Below, piece by piece: positions 26,685-36,241 of a DNA stretch of 64,000 bases. The stretch covers positions 62,001 to 126,000 of the forward strand of contig CP060769.1 in assembly GCA_023205875.1 (NCBI GenBank). Direction: 5' to 3'. Positions within the stretch are counted from its first letter, which is position 1, and the number at the start of each line of letters is the position of its first letter. Position numbers and translations under genes: made by a program. Source of the stretch: Chloropicon primus. Taxonomy: Eukaryota; Chlorophyta; Chloropicophyceae; Chloropicales; Chloropicaceae. Under the pieces are notes generated by a model. That model did not search any database and was not told the DNA's origin. It worked only from the letters and a program-made list of their open reading frames with translations.

Positions 26685-27818
26685 TTACAACTTATCAATG
26701 AAAGCTTCATTTTGTGAGGTTCTGTAATAGTCCCAAAGGATCTCTTCCCAGCATCCTTCGCAGGAGTCCAACAAAGCGACGATCTGCTCGCTGGGTATCT
26801 CAAAACCTATGGAGAATCTGTGAGCGGTCTCGCTCACCACGGTGTGCCACAAGTTTGTTTTACGCCCTGTACTCTTGTCCTTGAACGTGTTTGTAAATAT
26901 TCTAACCGCCCCGTTGAAGTCCGGTACATTCTTCAGCTTGCCGTCGCTCTTGGAAATATATTTGAAGGAGGAGCCTCCGTCAAGGTCAACGCTCAGCAAG
27001 TACATTCGATAGGTGACCTGGCTGTTGTCGCGTTTGTTTGTGTGCCACATGAGGAAGCCCCCAGGTGGCATGTACACAAAGTTTTTGACGTTTCCAATCG
27101 AAAGGGGATGTTCACTTCCATCCCACAGAGTAGGAATGTATCCTAGTTCTCTCAGTGCCTTCCCATACAAGTTTCGAAGAGTTGGTTTTTCTTCATTAGG
27201 CATTTGAAAGCCACGAGCTAGCCCACTCAGTGTAGTCAGTGGACTACTCTTTGATAACAAGTTTTTGTGTGACTTCAAAAAAGTCTTGATGTCTTGCTCT
27301 CTTCCGTCGTAGAGGCACTCTCTGTTTCTCCCCCCGGCCTCGACTCTTGCGTAGAAGTCTTGATCGAAATCCCCTGACATACTCGCGCTGTCTTCGTAGT
27401 AGCTTTGGCAACTCTCGTCAAAGTCTGAAGCGTTGAAACCTTTAATGAGGTGTTTCTTCTTTTGCTTCTCGAAGGCTTTGAACAGAGGGATGAGCGGAGG
27501 AACGTTCTCCACGCTGGTCTCAAAAACGTTTCGGGTCAGGTAAGAGTCGAAAAGCTCCATCTTGGTTCGAGCGGACAAGCCCTTGGTTGTTGTACTTCTG
27601 TGTGTGTCACGTCGTAGCTTCGCCGAACTCTCAGATCTAGTCCAAGCTGTTCCCGTGAGAATGGAGAGAAGCACCACCACCACGAGAAGAGCTGGGACGA
27701 GGGTCTTCTGGAATTCCCATGCCTTATTCAAGGGCGCCGTGAAGGAGTCTGCGCCTTGCTCCCACGTTTCATGGTCTTTCCGTTTCCCTTTCTCACTCAC
27801 ACGAGAATGGCGCAACAT
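26685..27818 (-). CDS. type II membrane protein with an oxygenase-like HxN...H...R pattern
   Basis: The protein has 377 residues. A short cytosolic head precedes one transmembrane helix at about residues 40-57 (LVPALLVVVVLLSILTG), so the rest should face a lumen. The C-terminal domain has YMPPGGFLMWHTNKRD, then MYLLSVDLDGGSSFKYI, then NLWHTVVSETAHRFSIGFEI. The order His-x-Asn, distal His, Arg recalls 2-oxoglutarate/Fe(II) oxygenases and related cupins, but the usual HxD is not exact. A Golgi-localised modifying enzyme is a reasonable guess and not established. It is divergent from the GNAT gene with only 75 bp between starts. Confidence 0.65.
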   Translation of the reverse strand: MLRHSRVSEKGKRKDHETWEQGADSFTAPLNKAWEFQKTLVPALLVVVVLLSILTGTAWTRSESSAKLRRDTHRSTTTKGLSARTKMELFDSYLTRNVFETSVENVPPLIPLFKAFEKQKKKHLIKGFNASDFDESCQSYYEDSASMSGDFDQDFYARVEAGGRNRECLYDGREQDIKTFLKSHKNLLSKSSPLTTLSGLARGFQMPNEEKPTLRNLYGKALRELGYIPTLWDGSEHPLSIGNVKNFVYMPPGGFLMWHTNKRDNSQVTYRMYLLSVDLDGGSSFKYISKSDGKLKNVPDFNGAVRIFTNTFKDKSTGRKTNLWHTVVSETAHRFSIGFEIPSEQIVALLDSCEGCWEEILWDYYRTSQNEAFIDKL

Positions 27819-27893
27819 GACTCACGGTCGTCTACCACCAGGGACGAGGAGGGAGGTCGAAGCCCGTACCACTGCTCATTTCATCGTTGAAGG

Positions 27894-28814
27894 ATGGCGC
27901 CGTCGGTGTGGACAGCAAGCCCAACGTTGGGTCGGATCAAGACCGAGTCGAGGACCTCGTGGAACCCTTCCAGCAAGCCAAGGCTAGGACGACGGCGATC
28001 GCCGTCGTCCTCCTCCTCCTCGCTCCCCTCGTCCTCGTCCTCGTCCTCCGTTGCGGCGAGGTGCTTTGAGGGGGATGATGTTGTTGTTGGGAAGATGGCC
28101 AGGGGCAGGGGGTTTGAGTACGCGACCTCGCTGGCGGAGAACACGGCGGAGCTGAGGTCGGTGGCGAGCCTGCGCTCGAGGGTATTCAAGGAGGAGTACG
28201 ACAAGGTCATCACCATATCAGAAACGATACCTGCGGAGCAGAGGAGCAGGATTTTGGCCACGGTGGAGTGGGACAGGCTCGAGAGGGCCACGAGGGGAGG
28301 CGGCGCCTTGTGCGTGGCCTCTTGGCTCGGGGACCGGTGCGAGGAGGAAGTGAGGCAGGCCATCCTGCTCGAGACGGATCGGTCGACCATGATGGTCAGC
28401 CGAGGACATGGCGGTGGCGAGGTTTTCCGGCCTCTCCTCGGTTCGCTCGACATCACTTTCGAGAGAGAAGAGGGGGAAGAGGGGCGGAAAGAGATCCCGG
28501 GCGACGTGCTTCGGCAAAAGGACCTCCTCAACCTGAGGGAAAAGTACGGGGGCAGCGCCAAGGTGGGTTACATCTCCAACGTAGGAGTCCTCCCCGCAGC
28601 ACGGGGCGCCGGCGTCGGCGGGTCTCTCCTTCGCTTCGCTGCCAGCAAGGCTCTGGAGAGGAACATTCGTTACGTCTTCGCCCACGCTCACAAAAGGGAG
28701 CTCGACAAGTTGCTCTACTTGAAGCACGGTTACGAGGGCTTGAGCGGTGATGGATCCACGGTGCTGCTGGGCAGAGAGATATCGACGTCGGCGTCGTCAG
28801 CCACAGCACAATAA
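27894..28814 (+). CDS. GNAT-family N-acetyltransferase, probably plastid-targeted
   Basis: The protein has 306 residues. The first 50 or so are Ser/Arg/Pro-rich and transit-peptide-like. The acetyltransferase core is split by an insertion: ASLRSRVFKEEY near residue 93, then YISNVGVLPAARGAGVGGSL at about 225-245. The last is the V-x-P-x-x-R/A-G-x-G acetyl-CoA loop, followed by a helix and an FAHAHKRELDKLLYLKHGYE end as in other GNATs. The substrate is unknown. It shares a 75-bp bidirectional promoter with the minus-strand membrane protein. Confidence 0.8.
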   Translation: MAPSVWTASPTLGRIKTESRTSWNPSSKPRLGRRRSPSSSSSSLPSSSSSSSVAARCFEGDDVVVGKMARGRGFEYATSLAENTAELRSVASLRSRVFKEEYDKVITISETIPAEQRSRILATVEWDRLERATRGGGALCVASWLGDRCEEEVRQAILLETDRSTMMVSRGHGGGEVFRPLLGSLDITFEREEGEEGRKEIPGDVLRQKDLLNLREKYGGSAKVGYISNVGVLPAARGAGVGGSLLRFAASKALERNIRYVFAHAHKRELDKLLYLKHGYEGLSGDGSTVLLGREISTSASSATAQ

Positions 28815-28904
28815 AGGAAAAGTTATGCTATTACTGTTGTTACACAAAACTCTAATAACCAAAGAATAATTTATCGTAGCTGTACACCTAGTTAGTTAGT
28901 CAAC

Positions 28905-31679
28905 TTATACAATCGTGGCAACAAAGCTCTCCAACACGCTGGTGTCTTTCTCCACCACCGGGAGGTCGTTCAGGGTCTCGAGAATTGCGGAGGCATCCGC
29001 CCGCAGCTGACCCCTCCAGTGGTCCCCCCCCGGCTCCAGATCCTTGAAGTGCGAAGTGATGTTCGCGGTGTAGATCTCGCAAATCTGCCCAAAGATGGAC
29101 TCGAGCTCTTCCTCGAGCAGGAAGGAGAGGGCAGATTTCAGGACGTCGAGTTGCTTGCTCACCGCCCTCGCGAATTGGCTCGGCTTGTACTCCACGGAAC
29201 CGTCCTCCGCGGTGCTCCATTGCTCGTCCCACGTCTTGCTCATGCTTGCCAGCACCCCGAGGTTGGCCGAAAGCCTGTCCTGCATGATTTTGACGAGCTT
29301 GGCCTCGAGCCTGCCGTGGTGCTCCCCCAGATCCTTCCCCAGGCTCCTGAACTGGGGGGCCAATATGTTCTTGTGCAAAGGGACGAGCTTGCTCATGAGG
29401 TTTGCCTTCACGAGGGGCAAGACTCTCTTGATGAAGGAGATGGCCTGGGCCGTCGCCGCGAGGTGCTTGGCGGATATGGACTTCAAGCCCGCCTTATCCA
29501 TCGCACCGGCTCCCAAGATCAGGCTGCAGCTCAGAGCATTGTAAATCTTGAAGAGCTCGATCAGCCTGTGCGTGACCTCCGTCGTGAGCTGCGGCACCTT
29601 GTGGGAGTAGGAGATGAGGTCCGACACGGTTTGCACAAACACGACCAGGCTCGGCACCAAGTGAAACTTCCCGCCCTCCAAAACGACGCACTCTATGACG
29701 TCCGACTTCCTCCTGGTCTCCGTTTGAGCCAAGACTGGACTCCCGTCCTCGCCAAACGAAGTCGTCGTCTCGCTGAGCCACCCAACGAGATCCTGAATGT
29801 GCCGGGAGACCGGGGACACCTTCCACTGGTCGTGCTGCAGCGCTGAGACGAGTTTCGTCTTGCAATACTTGTGCAGCACGTCCAGGTAGGACTTGCTCTG
29901 GCTGTTGAGGACGTTCCTCACCACGTTGTAGCGGCTCGCGCCCTTGCTCGTGTCCTCGCCCAACAAGGCCCGCGTGGCCTCAATGAGCTTGAGGTACTCC
30001 TGGAGCTTGTAGGTCTGGTGAGCAGGGTACCGCATGCTGAATATCTTGGCCCAGTACCCCGCAAACGTCTCCTCCAGGAAGTCTGCCATGGACTCAAAGC
30101 CTTGAGAATAGACGAAGAAGGACTCCTTCAGGATCAGTTCCAGAATGCCTCGAACGTCGTTGAGGCTCTGGGAGACCCACTCCCTCACCAACGAGACCAT
30201 CTTCTCCTGCATCCGCAGGAAACTTTCCAGCGGCAACTCCACGAGTTGGTTCCTCAGCAAGTCGCCCCCCTCCCTCGCCTCGGGGCGATCATCCTCGTCG
30301 TTGTCGCCATTCTCATCCTTCTCGGCCGCTTCGCTCCCCAAGGTCCCAGGGTGGCGCCCCGCCTCCGAAGACGCCGTTTCCACGAGGTGCGTCACGACTT
30401 TCGGCATGCTCGTCTTCATGTTGTGCTCCAAGCGCGTGAAATAGACCTTGATGGCATCCCCGAGGCTCCCCGTTCTGTGCAAACTGAGCACCAAGGGGAG
30501 CATCGAGTCCACAAGAGGCCGGTGCCGGGGGCTAGAACCCTGCGCGTCGTCCCTTCCCCCGGTCACTCGCTCCCCGTCCTCCTGCAGGAGAGGTCTGCCT
30601 GCCTTGAGCGCCAGCTTGACAAACCCCTCGTTCATTTCCTCCACCAGCTCAGTCTTCACCTCGGAGATCTTGCTTTCGCTTCCCTTGAAGCAACGCAGGG
30701 CCCTGACCTCACTGTTGGCCTCCAACGCGGTCTGCAGTGTTTTGGTCACGTCAAGAATGCTCGCGTAGTCCCTCGTGGGCAGAAGCATCTGCAAAGTCGA
30801 GTTGGCGTGACAGACCGTGTCCAGGTCGGTCGCCAGCCTCAGCACCGCCTCCAGGGCCTCCTTCTCTTCCTGCAGCCTTTTCATGTTCGCCACGGACGAG
30901 GCCGTGGCCTTCTTGTTCTGGTTGAGGCCCCTCCTCGTGATGCTCACGCTGAGGCAAGCCTGTGACGTGCACCTTTGTAGCTTTTGGATGATATCCATCG
31001 CTTCGAAGAACTGGTGCGCCCTGGCTTGTATCTCCCTCATGAGGTTGATCTCGACGTTGTCGACGTAGTGCGAGAGCTGACCCACCGCCTCCATCCACAC
31101 GGCCTCACCCTCGTCCATCACGGAGGCCTCGTTGTGCCCCGCCGGCCCCCTCAGAGTCTTGTTGTAAGTCTCCGGGTTGGCGAGGTCAAAGGTTTCCTTG
31201 AAGTACATCTCCGGCACGCTTCGCATGCTCTCCACGAGACCTTCGCCCTGCTGCCACGACCTCCTCCTCTCCTCCTTCCCTCCCTCCTTCCCGTTCTCCC
31301 TGGCCCTCGCAAACCGGCTCAAGGCCTCCTCGTTCCTCGCCAGGTACTCGCCAAAGTCACCAGCACTCACCTCGAAAAGGGAAGACACGATTCCATTTCC
31401 GCCCTTCTCAGGCGTCCCGAGGCCGGCCACGGAGCCGCCGGCATAATTGTACAGCTGCCCGATCAAACTGTTCGTGTAAGAGCTCGTGCTGCTGCTCGCC
31501 AGGTACTCGTTCGTTCCCGTTTGCTGCCTGGTGGCGTAAGCATTCACGGTGGCAACCAAAGCCTGTCCCGCAGTGGACAACTCCCTTATCGTCTCCTCGT
31601 CGCAACCTCGCTTCTCCAGAGCGGTCCTCCAGTGTCTGGAGTCACTTGCCCCGCTCGTGGACTCCTCGAAATCATCCAT
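28905..31679 (-). CDS. VPS54: GARP tethering complex subunit VPS54
   Basis: The protein has 924 residues and is helical throughout. The N-terminal part carries YFKETFDLANPETYNKTL, LMREIQARAHQFFEAMDIIQ and the following coiled coil, as in VPS54. The C-terminal part carries LILGAGAMDKAGLKSISAKH and AISFIKRVLPLV, with KLVKIMQDRLSANL, matching the family's C-terminal domain. It is part of GARP (VPS51-54), tethering endosome-derived vesicles at the trans-Golgi. The start is ATG 31679 in the exon after a 169-nt leader intron; the longer in-frame extension has no ATG. Confidence 0.9.
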   Translation of the reverse strand: MDDFEESTSGASDSRHWRTALEKRGCDEETIRELSTAGQALVATVNAYATRQQTGTNEYLASSSTSSYTNSLIGQLYNYAGGSVAGLGTPEKGGNGIVSSLFEVSAGDFGEYLARNEEALSRFARARENGKEGGKEERRRSWQQGEGLVESMRSVPEMYFKETFDLANPETYNKTLRGPAGHNEASVMDEGEAVWMEAVGQLSHYVDNVEINLMREIQARAHQFFEAMDIIQKLQRCTSQACLSVSITRRGLNQNKKATASSVANMKRLQEEKEALEAVLRLATDLDTVCHANSTLQMLLPTRDYASILDVTKTLQTALEANSEVRALRCFKGSESKISEVKTELVEEMNEGFVKLALKAGRPLLQEDGERVTGGRDDAQGSSPRHRPLVDSMLPLVLSLHRTGSLGDAIKVYFTRLEHNMKTSMPKVVTHLVETASSEAGRHPGTLGSEAAEKDENGDNDEDDRPEAREGGDLLRNQLVELPLESFLRMQEKMVSLVREWVSQSLNDVRGILELILKESFFVYSQGFESMADFLEETFAGYWAKIFSMRYPAHQTYKLQEYLKLIEATRALLGEDTSKGASRYNVVRNVLNSQSKSYLDVLHKYCKTKLVSALQHDQWKVSPVSRHIQDLVGWLSETTTSFGEDGSPVLAQTETRRKSDVIECVVLEGGKFHLVPSLVVFVQTVSDLISYSHKVPQLTTEVTHRLIELFKIYNALSCSLILGAGAMDKAGLKSISAKHLAATAQAISFIKRVLPLVKANLMSKLVPLHKNILAPQFRSLGKDLGEHHGRLEAKLVKIMQDRLSANLGVLASMSKTWDEQWSTAEDGSVEYKPSQFARAVSKQLDVLKSALSFLLEEELESIFGQICEIYTANITSHFKDLEPGGDHWRGQLRADASAILETLNDLPVVEKDTSVLESFVATIV

Positions 31680-31715
31680 GTCCCCCGCACTCAGCCCGAG
31701 TTGCCCTTCATTCAC

Positions 31716-31884
31716 CTGCCTCGAGGACAAGAAACACGCAACTCAATCAGTCGTCCCGTCCCTCATACTCCGCCATTCCTTTCGAAAAAGGGGTCCACGG
31801 AAAGATCACCTCCTGATCTTTCCGTTATCGTTCCCAAACACCGTCGAAATACCCCACGACGTCGACAAACGATCGATGACTTAC
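31716..31884 (-). promoter_or_regulatory. 169-nt leader intron of VPS54 with dyad motif
   Basis: Donor GTAAGTC starts at 31884 and acceptor gaggcag ends at 31716, followed by GTGAATG. The dyad motif (ATCTTTCCGTGGACCCC then TTTTTCGAAAGG, minus strand, 31775-31807) begins 78 nt into the intron. The length equals the VTT-gene leader intron exactly. Confidence 0.6.
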
Positions 31885-32324
31885 CCTCCTCGTCCTCCTC
31901 CTCCCTCTCTCTCGAAAACCTTTGAAATGGAGGAGAGCTTCACTTCGTCGGGGGGAAGAGGTTTCTCGTAACGTTTTTCGAGGAGGGGGGCAAAGAGCGG
32001 CGCGCTAATCGCGGGAAGGAGTCGAGGAAGGGGTGGATGGCCGTGTCAGGCGAAAGAGGGTGTCGAGATCTTTCGATTGGTACCGAGCTCGACGGGTTTG
32101 ACGCCGATTTCGTGGGACGAAAGCCGGAGTGAAAGGGAGATCATCTCCACACACGAGGCGAGAGGGGAGGGAGGCAGCGAGGAAGCTGGCGGCCGGAGGG
32201 GTAGCGAAGGGGGCTGAAGTGAGGAACACGGGGCGGGGATCGCTCTTCACGAGGGCTCGACCGATTTTCGCGAGCCCGAGTGTGACACTACTCGAGAAGC
32301 AGGGTTCTGGTTAGGCACATCGTG
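31885..32324. other. divergent spacer VPS54/Kir
   Basis: No gene is seen. A motif loosely like the leader dyad (ATCTTTCGATTGGTACCGAG) lies on the plus strand at about 32070. The rest is purine-rich 5' leader of the channel gene. Confidence 0.45.
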
Positions 32325-34790
32325 ATGGACCTGTTTTCAACGCGAAGCAGGAAGAGGCCCAAGGGGGTGAGCAAGAGTGGGAGGTCGCACACCATCGTGA
32401 TTGAGGATGGCGAGACCTCCACCAGCCCTCAGCGGAACTTGATATCGAGGGCCAAGTCCTTTTTGCAGAAGTTTGACCGCAAGTCCTCCCTCGCCGAGGA
32501 CATGAAGGCGCTCGAGAACCAAAAGTTCATGAGGAAGGTGTCGATGGACGACTCGCGATCGAGCCAGAGGGCCCTCCGCGTCAGTCCGAGGCGCCTGTTG
32601 TCCTCCGACAGGAGGATGCCAACGGACACGGTGAGGACAGCCGTTTCTGACTACACGGACGCGGGTTCGAGCTCGAGGTCGGTGCGAGGCGGCGTGAGCA
32701 AACTCGACTGGTGGTTCCCGGCGAAGGCCGCGTTTGGGAGGAAGAGGGACGTGGCAGTGGAGGAGCTGTTCAACAGGCTGACCAGGCCCTCGATGGCCTC
32801 CTCGGAGAAGCACTACGAGTCTCTGCTGATCAGGGATTCTGTCGACGTGGACAAGATTGAGACCAACCAAACAAAGTGGATCGACAGGGGCCAAGGGTAC
32901 TTTCACAAGCAGAGGAAAAAGAACAAGCAGGCCGCCCTGGTGGAGACGGGCATCCATGCCGGCAGGTCCCTTGTCCAGCTAGCGGGAATAAGGAACATGA
33001 CCTGGCACAGGCTGAGGCACGATGCTTTTTCTTCCCTCATATCCATGCATTTCTCGAGAATGATTCTCTTGGTCGTCGCTTTCTATCTGTTCGTCTGGTT
33101 CCTCTTTGGGTTCGTCTGGTGGTCGGCCTACACCATGGAGCCAGACTGCTTCATCAACACGGCTGGGTTTTTGGACGCCCTCGTGATGTCGATAAGCACT
33201 GCCAACACTATCGGGTACGGGGTGAGAGCGATCAGGGGCAACCTTGGGGGCGAAGCGAAATGCATGTACTCCATCGGGGTGCTCTCCGTGCAGAGGCTCG
33301 TTGTCATCATCATGGACGCCCTCCTTGTGGGCATTCTCTTCTCAAAGCTGAGTCAACCAAAGAAGAGAAGCAGGACGATCTTCATCAGCGATTCTGCCGT
33401 CGTTTGCCAGCGCGACGGCATCCTCAAGTTCCAGTTCAGGGTGGGAGACGCGAGGCAGACCACAATCATCAGGCCGATGATCCAGGCCTACATGCACACT
33501 TTCAACCCTTCCAGGCGAAGGAGGACGCTCGAGGGGGAGTTTATACCCAACAGGGTTGCGCCACTCAAGTTAGAAGTGATGGACGAGTCCCTCTTGCTCC
33601 CGATTCTAGTCTCCCACGTGATTGACGAGACCAGCCCGCTGTATGGAATGACAAAGGCAGAGATGGAGGAGCTCAAAACAGAAATCGTCGTCACCTTCGT
33701 TGCCGTCAACAGCGAGACTGGATCAGAGTTCTCCGCGAGGCAGTCTTACCTGTCGTCTGAAGTATTCTTTGGTTTTCAGTTCTGCAAGATCATCAAGACC
33801 ATGGTCTCCGACAGTCACAAGTTCCACGCCATCGACCTCGCCAAGTTCCACGACATTGAGCCCCAAAAGCTGTGGTCGAACGTGTTCATGACGCAGAACG
33901 AGATCAGCAAGGTCCTCATGAATTCGATAGGCAACTCGATGACTGTTCCTGTGCCAGTTTTGGGGGACAACACCCTTGTGATCAGCGGCGGGGCCTCCCT
34001 CATCACGAAGAACGGGCAGTTGAAGCTGTCCTTTAGGGTCGGTGACGTCTTCCCTCCGCTCGGGCAATTCCTGGAGGCCCAGGTCTTCGCCTACTATTAC
34101 CCTTGGAAGTTCCACCAGACCTCCGAGGGCACGACGCTAGACTACTCGTGCCAGGAACTCGCCTTGGGGACGGATGCGAATCCCGCCAGCAACAAACTGT
34201 TCTTGAGGATGCCCGTGCTTGTCGAGCACTCGATTGACATGAGCTCCCCTCTCGCGGGTTGGATGACAAGGGACGGTTTCATCGCAGACTCTGGGGGTGA
34301 GATTCTCGTCATCGTTTACGGAAAGAATCAGATGAACCAGTCCACCGAAAGGGTGCAGAGAACCTATCGGGTCGCCGATGGGCACATCAAGTGCGGGTAC
34401 ACGTTCGCCGAGATCGTCTCCCCCCCATCCGAGAACGCCGATGGCAAGCCCAAGGTGTCTTACGACAATTTTCATGACATGGAGAAGTGCGCCCCACCCG
34501 TCAATAAGAACGAGGCGGGCACTGGGTGGGTGTACAACTTCGAGCCCTTCATGGCTCGCGACGAGAGCGCGGATTTTATGCAGAGCGAGTTTGGTACTAC
34601 TTTCGACAACGAGCCCATCTCGGAGAGGGAAGCCACCAGAAAGTTCAAGAAGACTTTGGGCGCACCGGACAGCCCAAAATTCACCAAGCTTTCCGAGTAC
34701 TTCCCCGGGGCTCCTTTGCGTCAGAGCCAGGAAAGGAACGTCCGCCGAAGTCTGGAGGGGAGATTGAGCACGGACGCGGACACGGATTAA
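32325..34790 (+). CDS. inward-rectifier-type potassium channel with two cytoplasmic domains
   Basis: The protein has 821 residues. A long polar N-terminus (about 240 residues) precedes TM1 (MILLVVAFYLFVWFLFGF), a pore helix, the selectivity filter TIGYG near residue 295 and TM2 (VQRLVVIIMDALLVGILFSK). A Kir-type cytoplasmic beta domain follows at about 345-530 (AVVCQRDGILKFQFRVGD, then LVSHVIDETSPLYGMT). A second, diverged copy lies at about 549-720 (SLITKNGQLKLSFRVGD, then VLVEHSIDMSSPLAGWM). Ordinary Kir subunits have one such domain and about 400 residues. It should pass K+ in the plasma or an internal membrane. The start is ATG 32325; the GTG codon before it is not used. Confidence 0.88.
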   Translation: MDLFSTRSRKRPKGVSKSGRSHTIVIEDGETSTSPQRNLISRAKSFLQKFDRKSSLAEDMKALENQKFMRKVSMDDSRSSQRALRVSPRRLLSSDRRMPTDTVRTAVSDYTDAGSSSRSVRGGVSKLDWWFPAKAAFGRKRDVAVEELFNRLTRPSMASSEKHYESLLIRDSVDVDKIETNQTKWIDRGQGYFHKQRKKNKQAALVETGIHAGRSLVQLAGIRNMTWHRLRHDAFSSLISMHFSRMILLVVAFYLFVWFLFGFVWWSAYTMEPDCFINTAGFLDALVMSISTANTIGYGVRAIRGNLGGEAKCMYSIGVLSVQRLVVIIMDALLVGILFSKLSQPKKRSRTIFISDSAVVCQRDGILKFQFRVGDARQTTIIRPMIQAYMHTFNPSRRRRTLEGEFIPNRVAPLKLEVMDESLLLPILVSHVIDETSPLYGMTKAEMEELKTEIVVTFVAVNSETGSEFSARQSYLSSEVFFGFQFCKIIKTMVSDSHKFHAIDLAKFHDIEPQKLWSNVFMTQNEISKVLMNSIGNSMTVPVPVLGDNTLVISGGASLITKNGQLKLSFRVGDVFPPLGQFLEAQVFAYYYPWKFHQTSEGTTLDYSCQELALGTDANPASNKLFLRMPVLVEHSIDMSSPLAGWMTRDGFIADSGGEILVIVYGKNQMNQSTERVQRTYRVADGHIKCGYTFAEIVSPPSENADGKPKVSYDNFHDMEKCAPPVNKNEAGTGWVYNFEPFMARDESADFMQSEFGTTFDNEPISEREATRKFKKTLGAPDSPKFTKLSEYFPGAPLRQSQERNVRRSLEGRLSTDADTD

Positions 34791-34855
34791 GTTGATGAAA
34801 CAATACATACATGGAATGAGTGATGTACACATTTTACAATAAAAAAGCCCCCCCG

Positions 34856-35668
34856 TCACCGAACGTGCCTTCCTGTGGCGTCGGCTGCGTCCAGGATGTT
34901 CAACTTCTCGTCCAGCTTCTCCTGCAGCTGCATGGCTTGCTTGACGGCGCCCCGAAGAGCGGCAATGTCGTTGGACAGCGCCTGTATTCCCTGGACATCT
35001 TTCAAAGCCGTCTTCAAAGATTCCCTGTTGTTGTTCACCCCTTGAACCGCCAGCTTGGCCATGTAGCTCACATCCTCGATCTCGTCGTGCAAGCCGAGCT
35101 GCTGCCTGGTGACCAAGGTCGCTTGTCTCCCGTACCTTGTCGCGCGTTGAGACAAAAGGATAAAAGGGACGCGATCGGAGAGGTCGAGGTCAGCAAAAAG
35201 AAAGAAGAAGAAGAAGTGGAAGAAGAACGGTGATGCCTGAAACCTCTCTCACCATTTTGCCAACTCATTGAACGCCGCCTCAAGGGCCCACTGGACCCTC
35301 ACTCCCGCACTGCTTTCCTCCATGGCAGCCACGAAGTTGGGGACCTTGGTGGTGTGGATATCGTCCACGTCATCCATACCATCGTCCTCCTCTCCTTCCC
35401 GCCCGCCCGCGGGAGCCTCCCCCTCCTGCACCCTCTTCCTCAAGGGACTCCGCCTGACGTACTCTCCCAACTTCTCGAGGTCCTCCCTCTCCCAAGTCAA
35501 GACCGGCTTGCTTATTTTTATCTCCTTCACTTTCCTCAATATCGCACCCTCCGCGCTCTCCTGCCTCACCTCATCCGGTGACCTCGCCTCAGCCACCGTG
35601 ATGAACCCCTCACCTCCCTCCTCCTCCTCCTGCTGTCCTTCCTCCCCTTTGCTCGTCGTGTTCCCCAT
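34856..35668 (-). CDS. possible BORC subunit 5 (myrlysin-like), N-myristoylated
   Basis: Exons 35253-35668 and 34856-35135 join in phase 2 (GTGAGA donor), 231 residues. The N-terminus MGNTTSKG is a good N-myristoylation signal. It is followed by an acidic low-complexity stretch, a conserved-looking KEIKISKPVLTW segment and a C-terminal coiled coil (LHDEIEDVSYMAKLAVQGVN). BORCS5 is a myristoylated, coiled-coil subunit of the lysosome-positioning BORC complex with a similar plan. Sequence similarity by eye is weak, so treat the name as a hypothesis. The start upstream of ATG 35668 is excluded because it lacks an ATG. Confidence 0.55.
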
Positions 35669-36241
35669 CCCCTTCACGATTCACGATTCACGATTCACGT
35701 CACGAGAAAACGTTTCACGCACTCCACCCAGTCAACCTTGGTATCAAACGAAAGAGAAAGAGAAGCTCCTTCGATTGATCCACTTGTCTCTTCCCTCCTC
35801 CGCTCTCCCTCCTCCCTCCCTCGTCGCCTTTGTTGGCGCCTTGGCCTGAGTCTCGTTCTTTCCCGCCAAGGGATCATCCCACGAGGAGCGGAGGGAGAGG
35901 AGCGGAGCGGCGGTAGAGACGAGGACGAGAGAGAGCGACACGAAAGCGGAGAGCGCTCCGGAAGCGTCGGAGAACGTTTCTTCATCTCCAGGGTCTTTCC
36001 TTTTCATCCCTCACGCCAAGCTCCATCGCGACACAAACGAACGAAAGAACGAAAGGAAGAGCCAAAGGAAGGAAGGAGTTTGCCGAGGAGGAGAAGCAGG
36101 GTTGGCGCTTTGCTTTGCTCCGCGTTGGCCTCAGCATCGCTTGAGTGTCGCGGTGAGCGTTATCCGTAACGCCTTTGTGCAGGACGGACAGAGGGAGAGA
36201 GAGAGAGAGAGGGAGGAGGAGGAAGAAGAGAGAGAGAGTGG
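35669..36241. other. divergent leader region
   Basis: On the minus strand at 35735-35766 a dyad-related motif (CTCTTTCGTTTGATACC) lies about 70-100 nt upstream of ATG 35668. It is almost the same string as at 22135-22152. The rest is purine-rich, with (GA)n at 36190-36240 leading to PEX16. No gene is seen. Confidence 0.45.

Noticed and set aside
32655-32685. GGTTCGAG string as a tRNA B box
   Set aside because: It lies inside the Kir coding region and no cloverleaf can be drawn around it.
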